Positions 8,245 through 16,973 are shown, counted from the first letter of the stretch. The stretch is 53,502 nucleotides of DNA from Oerskovia rustica (GCF_014836555.1 NZ_JACSQQ010000002.1:63476-116977); one strand, 5' to 3'. The notes: generated by a model not told the origin, from the letters alone. Made by a program: numbers and translations.

Positions 8245-8895
8245 TCAGCGGGGCGCGCGACGCACCTCGGCGAGCATCAGCTCGACCAACGACTCCTGCA
8301 ACCATCCCGAGAGCAGGAACACGCTCGCCAGGAAGCGCCGCGCGGCGTCCGGGGCCTCCTCCGGAGGCTCGATCCCCGACTCCTCACGCGCCAGCAGCTC
8401 GTCGTGCAGGTCCTCGACCTGGTCGTCGGTGCGCAGGTCCAGGCGCTCCGCGAGGACGACCCGGATGTCGGTGAGTGCTCCCGCGACGCGACGGGCGTCG
8501 TCGGGCCGGACGATCAGCGGCGTCAACGCCTCGGCGTCCTGCGGGACGCCCGCGAGCAGCAGGTCCGCGAGGAGCAGGAGCCGCTGGGCCTTCTCCGCCA
8601 CGAGGTCGCCCTGGGTGAAGCGGCGGAACTCCGCCGACACCTCACCGTCCTCGCGCGACGCGTCCGGCAGCAGGCGACGCACCGCCGGGTCCGTAGGGGC
8701 CCGCACCTCCTCGGGAGGCGCCGCCAACGGCGCGACCCCCTCGATCCGGGACGCCTCAGGATCCTCCGGGGGAACCGTGCCGGTCTGCTCCTGCAGGAGC
8801 TCCACGACGTCGCCCACGACGTGGGCGAGCACGAGGCGCTCCGAGGCGCTCAGCTCCGCGACGTACCCACGCCGCGCCCGCCGGAAGGGCCGCAC
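8245..8895 (-). CDS. DUF2017 family protein, coupled to clpS
   Basis: A 216-aa soluble protein starting [15 protein letters not shown], rich in Asp/Glu and Leu, with helices such as SASERLVLAHVVGDVVELL and a C-terminal FLLSGWLQESLVELML. This is the actinobacterial DUF2017 family, of unknown biochemical function. The GTG start shares one base with the clpS stop (TAGTG), so expression is tied to the ClpS adaptor and a role in ClpP-dependent proteolysis is an inference from that arrangement. No motif identifies an enzyme. Confidence 0.85.
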   Translation of the reverse strand: MRPFRRARRGYVAELSASERLVLAHVVGDVVELLQEQTGTVPPEDPEASRIEGVAPLAAPPEEVRAPTDPAVRRLLPDASREDGEVSAEFRRFTQGDLVAEKAQRLLLLADLLLAGVPQDAEALTPLIVRPDDARRVAGALTDIRVVLAERLDLRTDDQVEDLHDELLAREESGIEPPEEAPDAARRFLASVFLLSGWLQESLVELMLAEVRRAPR

Positions 8896-9200
8896 TACTC
8901 CCCGCTCCGCTGCATCGTGGCCCAGAGCCCGAACTCGTGCATCGCCTGCACGTCCACCTCGATCTTCTCCCTGCCGCCCGACGAGACGACCGCACGCCCC
9001 TCCTGGTGCACCTGGAGCATGAGCGTCCTCGCCTTCTGCTGCGTGTACCCGAAGTAGCTCTCGAAGACGTACGTCACATAGCTCATGAGGTTCACCGGGT
9101 CGTTCCAGACGAGCGTCACCCAGGTGTCGGCGAGGGACAGCCCCTCCCGCGTGTCGATCTCCTCGTCGAGGCGGGGCCCCGCGGTCGCCGTTCCAGTCAC
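8895..9200 (-). CDS. clpS: ATP-dependent Clp protease adaptor ClpS
   Basis: A 101-aa adaptor that delivers N-degron substrates to ClpA/ClpC-ClpP. The core [19 protein letters not shown] is at about 27-45 (the NDPVN binding-pocket motif) followed by the [11 protein letters not shown] segment. The GTG start has TAGAGT 6 nt upstream. It is the first gene of a coupled clpS-DUF2017 pair and diverges from pncB. Confidence 0.96.
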   Translation of the reverse strand: MTGTATAGPRLDEEIDTREGLSLADTWVTLVWNDPVNLMSYVTYVFESYFGYTQQKARTLMLQVHQEGRAVVSSGGREKIEVDVQAMHEFGLWATMQRSGE

Positions 9201-9206
9201 TCCCCC

Positions 9207-9212
9207 ACTCTA
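9207..9212 (-). promoter_or_regulatory. -10 element TAGAGT, leaderless clpS promoter
   Basis: TAGAGT is 6 nt before the clpS GTG; the intervening bases form a G-run followed by A rather than a spaced ribosome binding site. Confidence 0.5.
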
Positions 9213-9352
9213 TGTGGTGGGTGAAGTCCGGCGGCGCCATGTCCACGACCAGGTGGGAGGGTCCACGGCCTGGTGGGAGGCCCGCGCCGCCCGGCAGGGC
9301 GCCGCGCCTGTCCATCGGCGCCCGACGCGCGCCACGGCGCCGCCGTCTGCCC

Positions 9353-9358
9353 TAGGTT
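9353..9358 (+). promoter_or_regulatory. -10 element TAGGTT, leaderless pncB promoter
   Basis: TAGGTT lies 6 nt before the pncB ATG at 9365, in the divergent interval with clpS. Confidence 0.5.
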
Positions 9359-9364
9359 GGGCAC

Positions 9365-10756
9365 ATGAGTCCCGCAGACCACCCGGGCACGGACGCCCCG
9401 GCCGCCCGCACCTCCCCGTTCGCACCGTCCGCGCAGACGTCGCTGCTCACGGACCGCTACGAGCTCACCATGCTGCAGGCAGCGCTGGCGGACGGCACCG
9501 CCGACCGGCACTGCCTGTTCGAGGTCTTCACGCGCCGGCTGCCCGCCGGCCGGCGCTACGGCGTCCTCGCGGGCACCGGCCGCGTCCTGGAGTCGCTCGC
9601 GACGTTCCGCTTCACGGACCTCGAGCTCGCCTGGCTCCAGGAGGCGCGCGTCGTCGACGACCGCACGCTCGACTACCTCGCCGGCTACCGCTTCACCGGC
9701 TCGATCACCGGGTACGCGGAGGGCGACGTGTTCTTCCCCCAGTCCCCCGTGATGGTCGTCGAGGGCACGTTCGCCGAGGCCGTCCTGCTCGAGACACTCG
9801 TCCTGTCGATCCTCAACTACGACTCCGCGGTCGCGTCCGCGGCGTCGCGCATGACGAGCGCCGCCGTCGACCGCCCCTGCCTCGAGATGGGCTCGCGCCG
9901 GGCGAGCGAGCTGGCCGCGGTCGCCGCGGCCCGCGCGGCCGCGGTCGCGGGCTTCGCCGGGACGTCGAACCTCGAGGCCGGGCGCCGGTACGGGATCGAG
10001 ACGATCGGCACCGCCGCGCACGCGTTCACGCTCCTGCACGACGACGAACGCTCCGCCTTCGCGGCACAGGTCGCCTCTCTCGGGGTCGGCACGACGCTCC
10101 TCGTCGACACCTACGACGTCCGCCAGGGCGTCAAGAACGCCATCGCCGCGGCAGGCACGGGGCTCGGCGCGGTCCGCCTCGACTCGGGCGACCTCGGCAT
10201 CCAGGCGGTCGAGGTGCGCAAGCAGCTCGACGGGCTCGGCGCGACCGGCACCCGCATCACCGTCACGTCCGACCTCGACGAGTACGCGATCGCCGCCCTG
10301 GCCGCGGCCCCCGTCGACGCCTACGGCGTGGGCACCTCGCTCGTGACCGGCTCGGGAGCCCCGACGTGCGGCATGGTCTACAAGCTCGTCGCCCGCTCCG
10401 ACGCCGACGGCGTCCTGCAGCCGGTCGCCAAGGCCTCGACGCTCAAGACGAGCACGGGAGGACGAAAGGCGGCGGCACGCCAGTACGGCGAGGACGGCAG
10501 GGCCGTCGCGGAGGTCCTCGTCACGGGGCCCGACGACGTCGTCGCCGCCTGGGAGCCCGGTGACGACGAGAACCTGCGCCCGCTGCATGTGCCCCTCGTG
10601 GGCGACGGCGCCGTCGACTCGCGCTGGATCGGTGCCTACGGGGTCCACAACGCCGCGCGACGGCACGCCGAGGCCCGGGCCGAGCTGCCCCGCGGTGCGC
10701 GACGCCTCTCCGCGGGCGACCCTGCGCTGCCGAGCGTGACCCGCCGGCTGGGATGA
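9365..10756 (+). CDS. pncB: nicotinate phosphoribosyltransferase
   Basis: A 463-aa enzyme that joins nicotinate and PRPP to give NaMN in NAD salvage. LLTDRYELTMLQAAL is at 27-41, the phosphorylated catalytic His is His219 in GTAAHAF, and VRLDSGDL carries the PRPP-site residues. The C-terminal part VGTSLVTGSGAPTCGMVYKL and KASTLKTSTGG is typical. It is monocistronic and ends in a strong hairpin before the convergent helicase gene. Confidence 0.95.
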   Translation: MSPADHPGTDAPAARTSPFAPSAQTSLLTDRYELTMLQAALADGTADRHCLFEVFTRRLPAGRRYGVLAGTGRVLESLATFRFTDLELAWLQEARVVDDRTLDYLAGYRFTGSITGYAEGDVFFPQSPVMVVEGTFAEAVLLETLVLSILNYDSAVASAASRMTSAAVDRPCLEMGSRRASELAAVAAARAAAVAGFAGTSNLEAGRRYGIETIGTAAHAFTLLHDDERSAFAAQVASLGVGTTLLVDTYDVRQGVKNAIAAAGTGLGAVRLDSGDLGIQAVEVRKQLDGLGATGTRITVTSDLDEYAIAALAAAPVDAYGVGTSLVTGSGAPTCGMVYKLVARSDADGVLQPVAKASTLKTSTGGRKAAARQYGEDGRAVAEVLVTGPDDVVAAWEPGDDENLRPLHVPLVGDGAVDSRWIGAYGVHNAARRHAEARAELPRGARRLSAGDPALPSVTRRLG

Positions 10757-10790
10757 CCCCCCAGGGCACCGCGGTGCCCGCGAGGACGAC

Positions 10791-10827
10791 AGAGGACCTG
10801 CACGCTCGACGCGCGTGCAGGCCCTCT
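10791..10827. terminator. bidirectional terminator between pncB and helicase gene
   Basis: Two 15-nt arms (agaggacctgcacgc and gcgtgcaggccctct) with one mismatch flank a 7-nt loop, between convergent genes. The plus-strand 3' arm is followed by TCTCGT. Confidence 0.8.
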
Positions 10828-10861
10828 CGTACGGGAACGGACCCCGCGTGCCGAGGTCCCC

Positions 10862-12712
10862 CTACTTCTTGCCGACGAACCAGCCTCGGAGCACCGCGAC
10901 CCGCGCATCGAGCTGGTCGACGGTCGCGAGCGGCACCTCGGGCCCACCGCAACGGCGACGCAGCTCGGTGTGCACCGTGCCGTGCGGCTGCCCGCTGCGA
11001 CGCGCCCACGCGCCGACGAGCTGCGAGAGCTCCTTGCGCAGCTCAGCGGCGCGACGGTGGTCGAGCTCGCTGCGCTCGACCTCGGCCGCCCGGGACTTCT
11101 TGGACCGGGCGGACATCTGGTCGGCCTGACGCTGGCGCAGCAGGCTCGTCACCTGGTCCGCGTCGAGCAGGCCGGGCAGCCCGAGGAAGTCCTGCTCCTC
11201 GTCCGAGCCGACGTCCGCCTCCGTCCCGAACTCGCCACCGTCGAAGAGCACGCGGTCGAACGACGCCTGTGCCTCGAGCGCCTGGAAGGACCCCTGCATG
11301 CCGTCCGCGAGATCGTCGGACGCCTTGTCCTCCCGGTTGGCAGCGGCCATGAGCGCGTCCTCGGGGTTGTACATGTCCCCCTGCTCCTCGGCCGTGAGCG
11401 GCCGGTCGAGCGCGTGGTCACGCTCGAGCTCCAGGCCGTTCGCCAATGCGAGCAGGTGCGGCACGCTCGGCAGGAACACCGACGCCGTCTCGCCGCGCCT
11501 GCGAGCACGCACGAAGCGGCCCACGGCCTGGGCGAAGAAGAGCGGGGTCGCGGTCGACGTCGCGTAGACGCCCACGGCGAGCCGCGGCACGTCGACGCCC
11601 TCGGAGACCATCCGGACGGCGACCATCCACCGACCGTCACCGTCCGAGAACTCGTCGATGCGTCCGCTCGCGCCGTCGTCGTCGGACAGGACGACCGTCG
11701 GCGACCTGCCCGTGATGCGGGCCAGGTGACCCGCATAGGCACGAGCGTCGGTCTGGTCGGTCGCGATGACCAGGCCTCCCGCGTCGGGGATCGCCCGGCG
11801 GACCTCGGTCAGACGCTTGTCGGCCGCCGCGAGCACCGACGGGATCCACTCGCCGTCCGGATCGAGAGCGGTGCGCCAGGCCTGGCCCGTCATGTCCTTG
11901 GTGAGCGCCTCGCCGAGCCGGGCGCTGACCTCGTCGCCCGACTTGGTGCGCCAGCGCATCTGCCCCGAGTACGACAGGAAGATCACGGGGCGCACGACGT
12001 GGTCGCGCAGCGCGTCGCCGTAGCCGTAGGTGTAGTCCGCGGCCGACCGGCGGATGCCGTCGGCGCCGCGCTCGTACGTCACGAACGGGATCGCCGCCGT
12101 GTCCGAGCGGAACGGCGTACCGGTCAGGGCGAGGCGACGGGTCGCGGGCTCGAACGCGTCCCGGACGGCCTCTCCCCACGACAGGGCATCGCCACCGTGA
12201 TGGACCTCGTCGAGGATGACCAGGGTCCGCTCGGCCTCGGTCCGCGCGGTGTGCAGCGCAGGCTTGGCGGCCACCTGGGCGTACGTGAGCGCGACCCCGT
12301 CATAGCTGGACCCGTGGCGGCCCTGGCTGTTGCGGAAGTTCGGGTCGATGCGCACACCCACGCGAGCGGCGGCATCTGCCCACTGGTGCTTGAGGTGCTC
12401 GGTCGGCGCGACGACCGTCACACGACGGACGACCCCCTGCTCGAGGAGCTCGGTCGCGACGCGGAGCGCGAACGTCGTCTTGCCCGCGCCAGGGGTCGCG
12501 ACCGCGAGGAAGTCACGCGGCGAGCGGGTGCGATAGAGCTCGAGCGCCTCGGCCTGCCACGCACGCAGCTTGGACGCCGTGCCCCACGGGGCACGACGAG
12601 GAAAGGCCGGCGACAGGTGCGACGCCGCGGCCGAGGACGCCCCCAGCGGAGCCGACGGGGGAAGGTTGGAGGACGGGCGAGCGGACGAGTTCGAGAGAGG
12701 CTGCCCGCTCAC
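10862..12712 (-). CDS. SF2 DEAD/DEAH-box helicase (XPB-like), coupled to DUF3039 gene
   Basis: A 616-aa superfamily 2 helicase. Motif I is ATPGAGKT (72-79), motif II ILDEVHHGG (DEVH at 168-171), motif III LTGTP (197-200), and motif VI FAQAVGRFVRARRR lies near residue 405. About 190 residues after motif VI form an acidic then basic tail (SDEEQDFLGLP, RSKKSRAAEVERSEL). This architecture is conserved in actinobacteria but the physiological role is unknown; DNA repair is a plausible guess. The GTG start overlaps the DUF3039 stop (GTGA), so the helicase is the second cistron of a two-gene unit. Confidence 0.88.
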   Translation of the reverse strand: MSGQPLSNSSARPSSNLPPSAPLGASSAAASHLSPAFPRRAPWGTASKLRAWQAEALELYRTRSPRDFLAVATPGAGKTTFALRVATELLEQGVVRRVTVVAPTEHLKHQWADAAARVGVRIDPNFRNSQGRHGSSYDGVALTYAQVAAKPALHTARTEAERTLVILDEVHHGGDALSWGEAVRDAFEPATRRLALTGTPFRSDTAAIPFVTYERGADGIRRSAADYTYGYGDALRDHVVRPVIFLSYSGQMRWRTKSGDEVSARLGEALTKDMTGQAWRTALDPDGEWIPSVLAAADKRLTEVRRAIPDAGGLVIATDQTDARAYAGHLARITGRSPTVVLSDDDGASGRIDEFSDGDGRWMVAVRMVSEGVDVPRLAVGVYATSTATPLFFAQAVGRFVRARRRGETASVFLPSVPHLLALANGLELERDHALDRPLTAEEQGDMYNPEDALMAAANREDKASDDLADGMQGSFQALEAQASFDRVLFDGGEFGTEADVGSDEEQDFLGLPGLLDADQVTSLLRQRQADQMSARSKKSRAAEVERSELDHRRAAELRKELSQLVGAWARRSGQPHGTVHTELRRRCGGPEVPLATVDQLDARVAVLRGWFVGKK

Positions 12713-13059
12713 TTGCCGGAATCACCCTCGCCGTCCTGCGGGGCGCGAAGGCCGTCGTAGATCTCCTTGCACGTGGGGCACACGGGGAACTTGTTGGGGT
12801 CCCGTCCGGGAACCCAGACCTTGCCGCAGAGCGCGATCACGGGCTTGCCGGACAACGCCGACTGCATGATCTTCTCCTTGCGCACGTAGTGCGCGAAACG
12901 CTCGTGATCCCCGGGCTCGACCTCCGCCGTGGTCTCCGTGCGCTCGAGGACGCTCGTCGACGTCCCGCTGCTCGGGTCGCTGTCCGGGACGATCGGTTCC
13001 GGTCCGGACGGGCTGCCTGCCGCAGGTCCGTTGGTGGGGAGGGTCAGGGGTTCGATCAT
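12709..13059 (-). CDS. DUF3039 domain protein
   Basis: A 116-aa protein. After a disordered Pro/Ser/Thr N-terminus (1-45) comes the conserved block HERFAHYVRKEKI, then ALCGKVWVPGRDPNKFP and CPTCKEIYDGL. The three Cys (one in ALCGKVW, two in CPTC) plus the HxxxxHY residues could bind zinc; that is inferred. DUF3039 has no assigned function. ATG is preceded by TAGACT (13067-13072) at 7 nt. It leads a coupled unit with the SF2 helicase. Confidence 0.88.
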   Translation of the reverse strand: MIEPLTLPTNGPAAGSPSGPEPIVPDSDPSSGTSTSVLERTETTAEVEPGDHERFAHYVRKEKIMQSALSGKPVIALCGKVWVPGRDPNKFPVCPTCKEIYDGLRAPQDGEGDSGK

Positions 13060-13066
13060 GATCTCG

Positions 13067-13072
13067 AGTCTA
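13067..13072 (-). promoter_or_regulatory. -10 element TAGACT, leaderless DUF3039-helicase promoter
   Basis: TAGACT lies 7 nt before the DUF3039 ATG at 13059 on the minus strand. Confidence 0.5.
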
Positions 13073-13089
13073 CGTCGGGGAAGGAGAAA

Positions 13090-13129
13090 CCCGTCGGCTC
13101 CGACCAGGGGCGTGATCGGAACCGACGGG
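13090..13129 (-). terminator. terminator of the amino-sugar operon
   Basis: Arms CCCGTCGG...CCGA and TCGG...CCGACGGG enclose a 12-nt loop, about 45 bp beyond the nagB stop on the minus strand. Confidence 0.65.
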
Positions 13130-13172
13130 CGACTGTGGGTCAGGCCTGCGCGGCCTGCCGAGGTGGGGTCGG

Positions 13173-13955
13173 TCAGAGACCCTGCCACTCCGGCTTCGAG
13201 AGGAACGTCTGGCGGTAGTAGTCGCCGAGCTGCAGACGCGATGCCGCGGCGTCGTCCACCAGGACGGTCGCGTGCGGGTGCATCTGCATGACCGTCGCGG
13301 GCCACATCGCGGACACAGGGCCCTCGACGAGCTGGTGGACGGCTTCCGCCTTTCCCTTGCCCGAGGCGAGGAGCACGAGGTGCTTGGCCGACATGATGGT
13401 CGCCAGGCCCTGCGTGAGGCAGTGCTGCGGCACCTGCGCGAGGTCGTCGCCGAAGAAGCGAGCGTTGTCCTCACGGGTCTGCGCGGTCAGCGTCTTGATG
13501 CGCGTCCGTGAGGCGAGGGACGACCCCGGCTCGTTGAACGCGATGTGCCCGTCCGTGCCGATCCCCAGGATCTGCAGGTCGACACCGCCTGCGTCGACGA
13601 TCTTGCGCTCGTAGTCGGCGCACGCCGCGACCAGGTCCTCGGCGTTCCCGTCAGGACCCTGCACGGCGTCCGGCGCGAAGTCGACGCGCGAGACGATCTC
13701 CTTCTCGATGACGTTGCGGTAGCGCTCCGGGTGGTCCTCCGCGATCCCGACGTACTCGTCGAGCATGAAGGCCTTCGCCTGGGCGAAGGAGAGCCCCTCC
13801 TCCGTGTGGCGACGGACGAGCTCGTCGTACACCTTGAGCGGGCTCGACCCGGTCGCAAGACCGATCACCGAGGTCGGCTTGGCACGAAGCAGCCTGTCGA
13901 TCGCCTCGGCGGCAAGCACCGCGAGCTGATCGGCGGGCGCAATCACAACTTCCAT
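13173..13955 (-). CDS. nagB: glucosamine-6-phosphate deaminase
   Basis: A 260-aa NagB converting glucosamine-6-phosphate to fructose-6-phosphate and ammonia. GLATGSSP is at 32-39, LDEYVG at 65-70 (Asp66, Glu67) and GIGTDGHIAFNEPG at 131-144 (Asp135, His137, Glu142), so the catalytic set is complete. It is the last gene of the transporter-kinase-deaminase operon, its ATG overlapping the kinase stop (TGATG). No nagA deacetylase is present in the cluster. Confidence 0.96.
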   Translation of the reverse strand: MEVVIAPADQLAVLAAEAIDRLLRAKPTSVIGLATGSSPLKVYDELVRRHTEEGLSFAQAKAFMLDEYVGIAEDHPERYRNVIEKEIVSRVDFAPDAVQGPDGNAEDLVAACADYERKIVDAGGVDLQILGIGTDGHIAFNEPGSSLASRTRIKTLTAQTREDNARFFGDDLAQVPQHCLTQGLATIMSAKHLVLLASGKGKAEAVHQLVEGPVSAMWPATVMQMHPHATVLVDDAAASRLQLGDYYRQTFLSKPEWQGL

Positions 13956-14935
13956 CAGGACACCTTCCTACGGCCGGCGATGGCTGCTCCCACCGCGGCA
14001 ACGGGCACATCACTGGGGGCCAAGGAGACACGCTTCTCCAGCTCCAGCGAGGACAAGAACGGCGACGTGCTCGCCTGGGCGACCAGGGCCTCCTGCACGG
14101 CGTCGAGAAGGGGCTGACCGAGACCGGTCACGCCACCTCCGAGGACGACGTGCCGGACGTCGACCGTCAGCTCGAGGATACGGACAGCGCTCGCCACGGC
14201 AGCAGCGAACTCGCCCTTGATCCTGAGAGCCTCGGGGTTCCCGGCCGCAGCCGCCTCGAAGAGCTCGAGCGGTGCCGGGCGGCCGAACTGCGAAGGCCAG
14301 CGAGCGCTGAGCGCGGTGCCCGAGGCGTAGGTCTCGACACATCCGCGCTGTCCGCACGCGCACAACGGCCCGTCGGGATTGATCGGGATGTGTCCGATCT
14401 CGCCCGCTGCCCCGCTCACGCCACGGCGGAGCCGCCCTCCCAGCACGATGCCGGCCGCGAGCCCCGTTCCCAGAGCGAGGAACGCCAGGTCCTGGCCGTC
14501 GGCACCCATCGCGTGCGAAGCACCGAGCGCCGCGACGTTCAGGTCGTTGTCGACGTCCACGGGGATTCCCCCGAAGATCGACGACAGCTCGTGGGCGAGC
14601 GCGAACGGCTCGCCCTCGATCCCCAGGTTCACCGCGTGCATCACGGACCCGCTCTGCGGGTCGACGAGCCCGGGGACCCCGAGGCCGAGCCCCGCGAGCG
14701 CGGCAGGCTCGAGGCCTGCCGCGTCCGTCAGCGACCGGACTGCTCGGGCGGCACTGGAGACCACACCCTGCGGGCCTCGAACGGTCGGCAGCTTGACCGA
14801 CCCCTCGATCGAGCCGTCCGGTCCGAGCAGGACGCCGAGGACCTTGGTCCCTCCGACGTCCAGGCCGACCGAGTGGCCGCCGGGCAGGGCGGCTGCCTCG
14901 CCGAGCGACGAGGCAGCCGTTCTCACCTCGCTCAC
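13955..14935 (-). CDS. ROK family sugar kinase (amino-sugar or glucose kinase)
   Basis: A 326-aa ROK kinase without a DNA-binding domain. The ATP-binding DVGGTK is at 26-31, the catalytic Asp is Asp131 in DVDNDLN, GEIGH is at 178-182 and the zinc/structural motif CACGQRGCVE spans 192-201. ROK kinases phosphorylate glucose, GlcNAc, ManNAc or related sugars; position directly before nagB suggests glucosamine or N-acetylglucosamine. The GTG start is one base after the upstream permease stop. Confidence 0.9.
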   Translation of the reverse strand: MSEVRTAASSLGEAAALPGGHSVGLDVGGTKVLGVLLGPDGSIEGSVKLPTVRGPQGVVSSAARAVRSLTDAAGLEPAALAGLGLGVPGLVDPQSGSVMHAVNLGIEGEPFALAHELSSIFGGIPVDVDNDLNVAALGASHAMGADGQDLAFLALGTGLAAGIVLGGRLRRGVSGAAGEIGHIPINPDGPLCACGQRGCVETYASGTALSARWPSQFGRPAPLELFEAAAAGNPEALRIKGEFAAAVASAVRILELTVDVRHVVLGGGVTGLGQPLLDAVQEALVAQASTSPFLSSLELEKRVSLAPSDVPVAAVGAAIAGRRKVS

Positions 14936-14936
14936 G

Positions 14937-15866
14937 TCAGCCCTTCACCGCACCCGAGACGAGGCCACCGGTCATACGTCCCTGGACGATCAGGAAGAAG
15001 ATGACGACGGGGATCGCGATGAGCACCGATCCGGCCATCAGCCCGCCCCAGTTCGTCGCCTGGGTCGCCTGCTGGAACGTCCGCAGCCACAGTGGGAGCG
15101 TCATCGACTCGGGACGCGTCATGATGATCAGCGCCATCACGAACTCGTTCCACGCCTGGATGAACGCGAAGACTCCGGTCGCCACGAGGCCAGGGGCAAG
15201 GAGCGGGAAGGTGATCCTCCAGAAGGCCTTCGAGCGCGAGCAGCCGTCGATCATGGCTGCCTCCTCGAGCTCGGCCGGCACACCTGCGACGAACCCTCGC
15301 AACGTCCAGATCGTGAACGGCAGCACACCCGACAGGTAGACGATGCCCAGACCGATGATCGTGTTGAGGAGCTGCCACCCGTCGACGATCCGGAAGATCG
15401 AGATCATCATGGCCTCGCCCGGGATCATCTGCACCGCGAGGATCGCGACGATGAACGCCTTGCGGCCCTTGAAGTTGAACCGGGTCACGGCAAGGGATGC
15501 CATGAAGGCCAGGACCATGGAGATCACCAGCACGAAGAAGGTGACCATGACCGAGTTGCCCAGTGCGGGCAGGAAGGGCGCGCGCTCCTGGTTGAAGATC
15601 GCGTCCTCGTAGTTCTGCCAGGTGAACGCCGAACCCGGGAAGTAGGTCAGGTCCTTGTTGCGGATGAGGTTCGTCGGCAGGAACGACGAGTTGATCATCC
15701 AGTAGACGGGGAAGGCCGAGCACAGGAAGACGATGACGGCGATCACGCTGTACATCGCGTTCGAGACCTTCTTGCGCTGCCCCTCGCGGGTCCGGCGCGG
15801 GCCGCTCCCGGAGGACCGGGGCGCTGCGGTGGCCGTGCCCGTGACAGTGGGGTTGAGGGTGCTCAC
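14937..15866 (-). CDS. carbohydrate ABC transporter permease (MalG-type)
   Basis: A 309-aa inner permease subunit with six membrane segments after a polar N-terminal tail of about 35 residues. The EAA loop reads ELEEAAMIDGCSRSKAFWRITFPLL-like (around 205-228), where the ATPase would dock. The GTG start overlaps the MalF-type stop (GTGA). No ABC ATPase is encoded in the cluster, so a shared MsiK-type ATPase elsewhere in the genome is likely. Confidence 0.92.
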   Translation of the reverse strand: MSTLNPTVTGTATAAPRSSGSGPRRTREGQRKKVSNAMYSVIAVIVFLCSAFPVYWMINSSFLPTNLIRNKDLTYFPGSAFTWQNYEDAIFNQERAPFLPALGNSVMVTFFVLVISMVLAFMASLAVTRFNFKGRKAFIVAILAVQMIPGEAMMISIFRIVDGWQLLNTIIGLGIVYLSGVLPFTIWTLRGFVAGVPAELEEAAMIDGCSRSKAFWRITFPLLAPGLVATGVFAFIQAWNEFVMALIIMTRPESMTLPLWLRTFQQATQATNWGGLMAGSVLIAIPVVIFFLIVQGRMTGGLVSGAVKG

Positions 15867-16816
15867 AGCTCCTCCTCCTTGATGGTCTGCCGCACGTAGT
15901 AGTACGAGATCCCCATCATGATGAACACCAGGATGACGGCGATCGCGCTGGCGGAGCCGTAGTGCCCTTGCGCCATGCCCATCTGGTAGATGTACACACC
16001 GATCGTGTTGGTCTTGTCGGCGATGCCACCGATACCCTGCAGTGCGAAGATCTGCGTGAAGACGCGCAGGTCCCAGATGATCGACAGGATGATGAGCACG
16101 ACCATGATGCTGCGCACGTAGGGGACCATGATCAGCCGGAAGCGCTGTGCCGGCGTCGCGCCGTCGAGGGATGCGGCCTCGAGGACCTCGCCGGGCACCT
16201 GCGTCAGGCCTGCGTACATCGTGAACGCGACGAACGGGACGCTCTGCCAGACGATGATGAGCGTGGCGACGAGGAAGAACATCCACGGGTTGATGAGCCA
16301 GGAATGGCCCATCCAGTTGTCGCCGGTGATCTTCGTGAGGATGTTGTTGACGACGCCGTACTGGGTGTCGAAGATCCAGCCCCAGACGATGACCGCTGCG
16401 AGGGCCGGCATGGCCCAGGCGAGCAGCAGCCCGACCGACACGAGCAGCCGGAAGAACTTGTTGAGGCGCATCATGAGCAGGGCGAGCAGGATTCCGATCG
16501 CCATGGTCAGGAAGACACAGACCACCATGAAGGCGAAGCTGCGGGCCAGGACCGTCCAGAACACCGGGTCGGCCAGCGTGTCGGTGTAGTTCTTGAAGCC
16601 GACCCACTCAGCAGGCACGCCCATGAGCTGGGCGCGCTCGTACTTCTGGAACGACATGATGAAGAGGTTGACGAGCGGGTAGCCGACCATGACGGCCAGG
16701 ACCAGGAGGCTGGGGGCCAGCAACAGCCACGGCAGCTTGGCCGACGGCTTCTTCGGGGGCTTGAGAGTGTCCTTCAGCTCGACCGCTGGGGACGACTCGA
16801 GGGTGGATGAGCTCAT
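15863..16816 (-). CDS. carbohydrate ABC transporter permease (MalF-type)
   Basis: A 317-aa permease with six membrane segments beginning LPWLLLAPSLLVLAVMVGYP near residue 30. The EAA loop is VLEAASLDGATPAQRFRLI-like (about 215-234). The ATG is preceded by GGAG at a 7-nt spacing, a real ribosome binding site, as expected for an internal cistron. It is separated from the solute-binding protein gene by 157 bp containing three hairpins. Confidence 0.92.
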   Translation of the reverse strand: MSSSTLESSPAVELKDTLKPPKKPSAKLPWLLLAPSLLVLAVMVGYPLVNLFIMSFQKYERAQLMGVPAEWVGFKNYTDTLADPVFWTVLARSFAFMVVCVFLTMAIGILLALLMMRLNKFFRLLVSVGLLLAWAMPALAAVIVWGWIFDTQYGVVNNILTKITGDNWMGHSWLINPWMFFLVATLIIVWQSVPFVAFTMYAGLTQVPGEVLEAASLDGATPAQRFRLIMVPYVRSIMVVLIILSIIWDLRVFTQIFALQGIGGIADKTNTIGVYIYQMGMAQGHYGSASAIAVILVFIMMGISYYYVRQTIKEEEL

Positions 16817-16837
16817 TTTCTCACTCCGTCGAGGGGT

Positions 16838-16862
16838 TGCACGGTTCGAGCAGGACCGTGCA
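16838..16862 (-). repeat. inverted repeat in SBP-permease gap (third hairpin)
   Basis: TGCACGGT and ACCGTGCA, a perfect 8-bp pair with a 9-nt loop, about 20 bp before the MalF-type start. Confidence 0.55.
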
Positions 16863-16892
16863 GGTACAGGTGGTGCGCGCAGGGCCAGTCAT

Positions 16893-16933
16893 GCCGAGGG
16901 GTGGGAGCTCCGCGGAACTCCCACCCCTGCGGC
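16893..16933 (-). terminator. second hairpin after the solute-binding protein gene
   Basis: Arms aggggtgggag and ctcccacccct (11 bp, 10-nt loop) extend outward by GCCG/CGGC with one bulge. With the adjacent hairpin it probably stabilises the binding-protein mRNA end or partly terminates transcription. Confidence 0.65.
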
Positions 16934-16941
16934 ATCTGACA

Positions 16942-16967
16942 GGGGCCCCTCCTCACGGAGGGGCCCC
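16942..16967 (-). terminator. first hairpin after the solute-binding protein gene
   Basis: Perfect 11-bp arms ggggcccctcc and ggaggggcccc with a TCAC loop, 6 bp past the binding-protein stop. No T-run follows. Confidence 0.75.
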
Positions 16968-16973
16968 GTGGGA

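Noticed and set aside
4664-10756. Mobile or defence island in the murI-clpS-pncB region
   Set aside because: Gene content and order are core actinobacterial, with no transposase, integrase, repeats or unusual composition.
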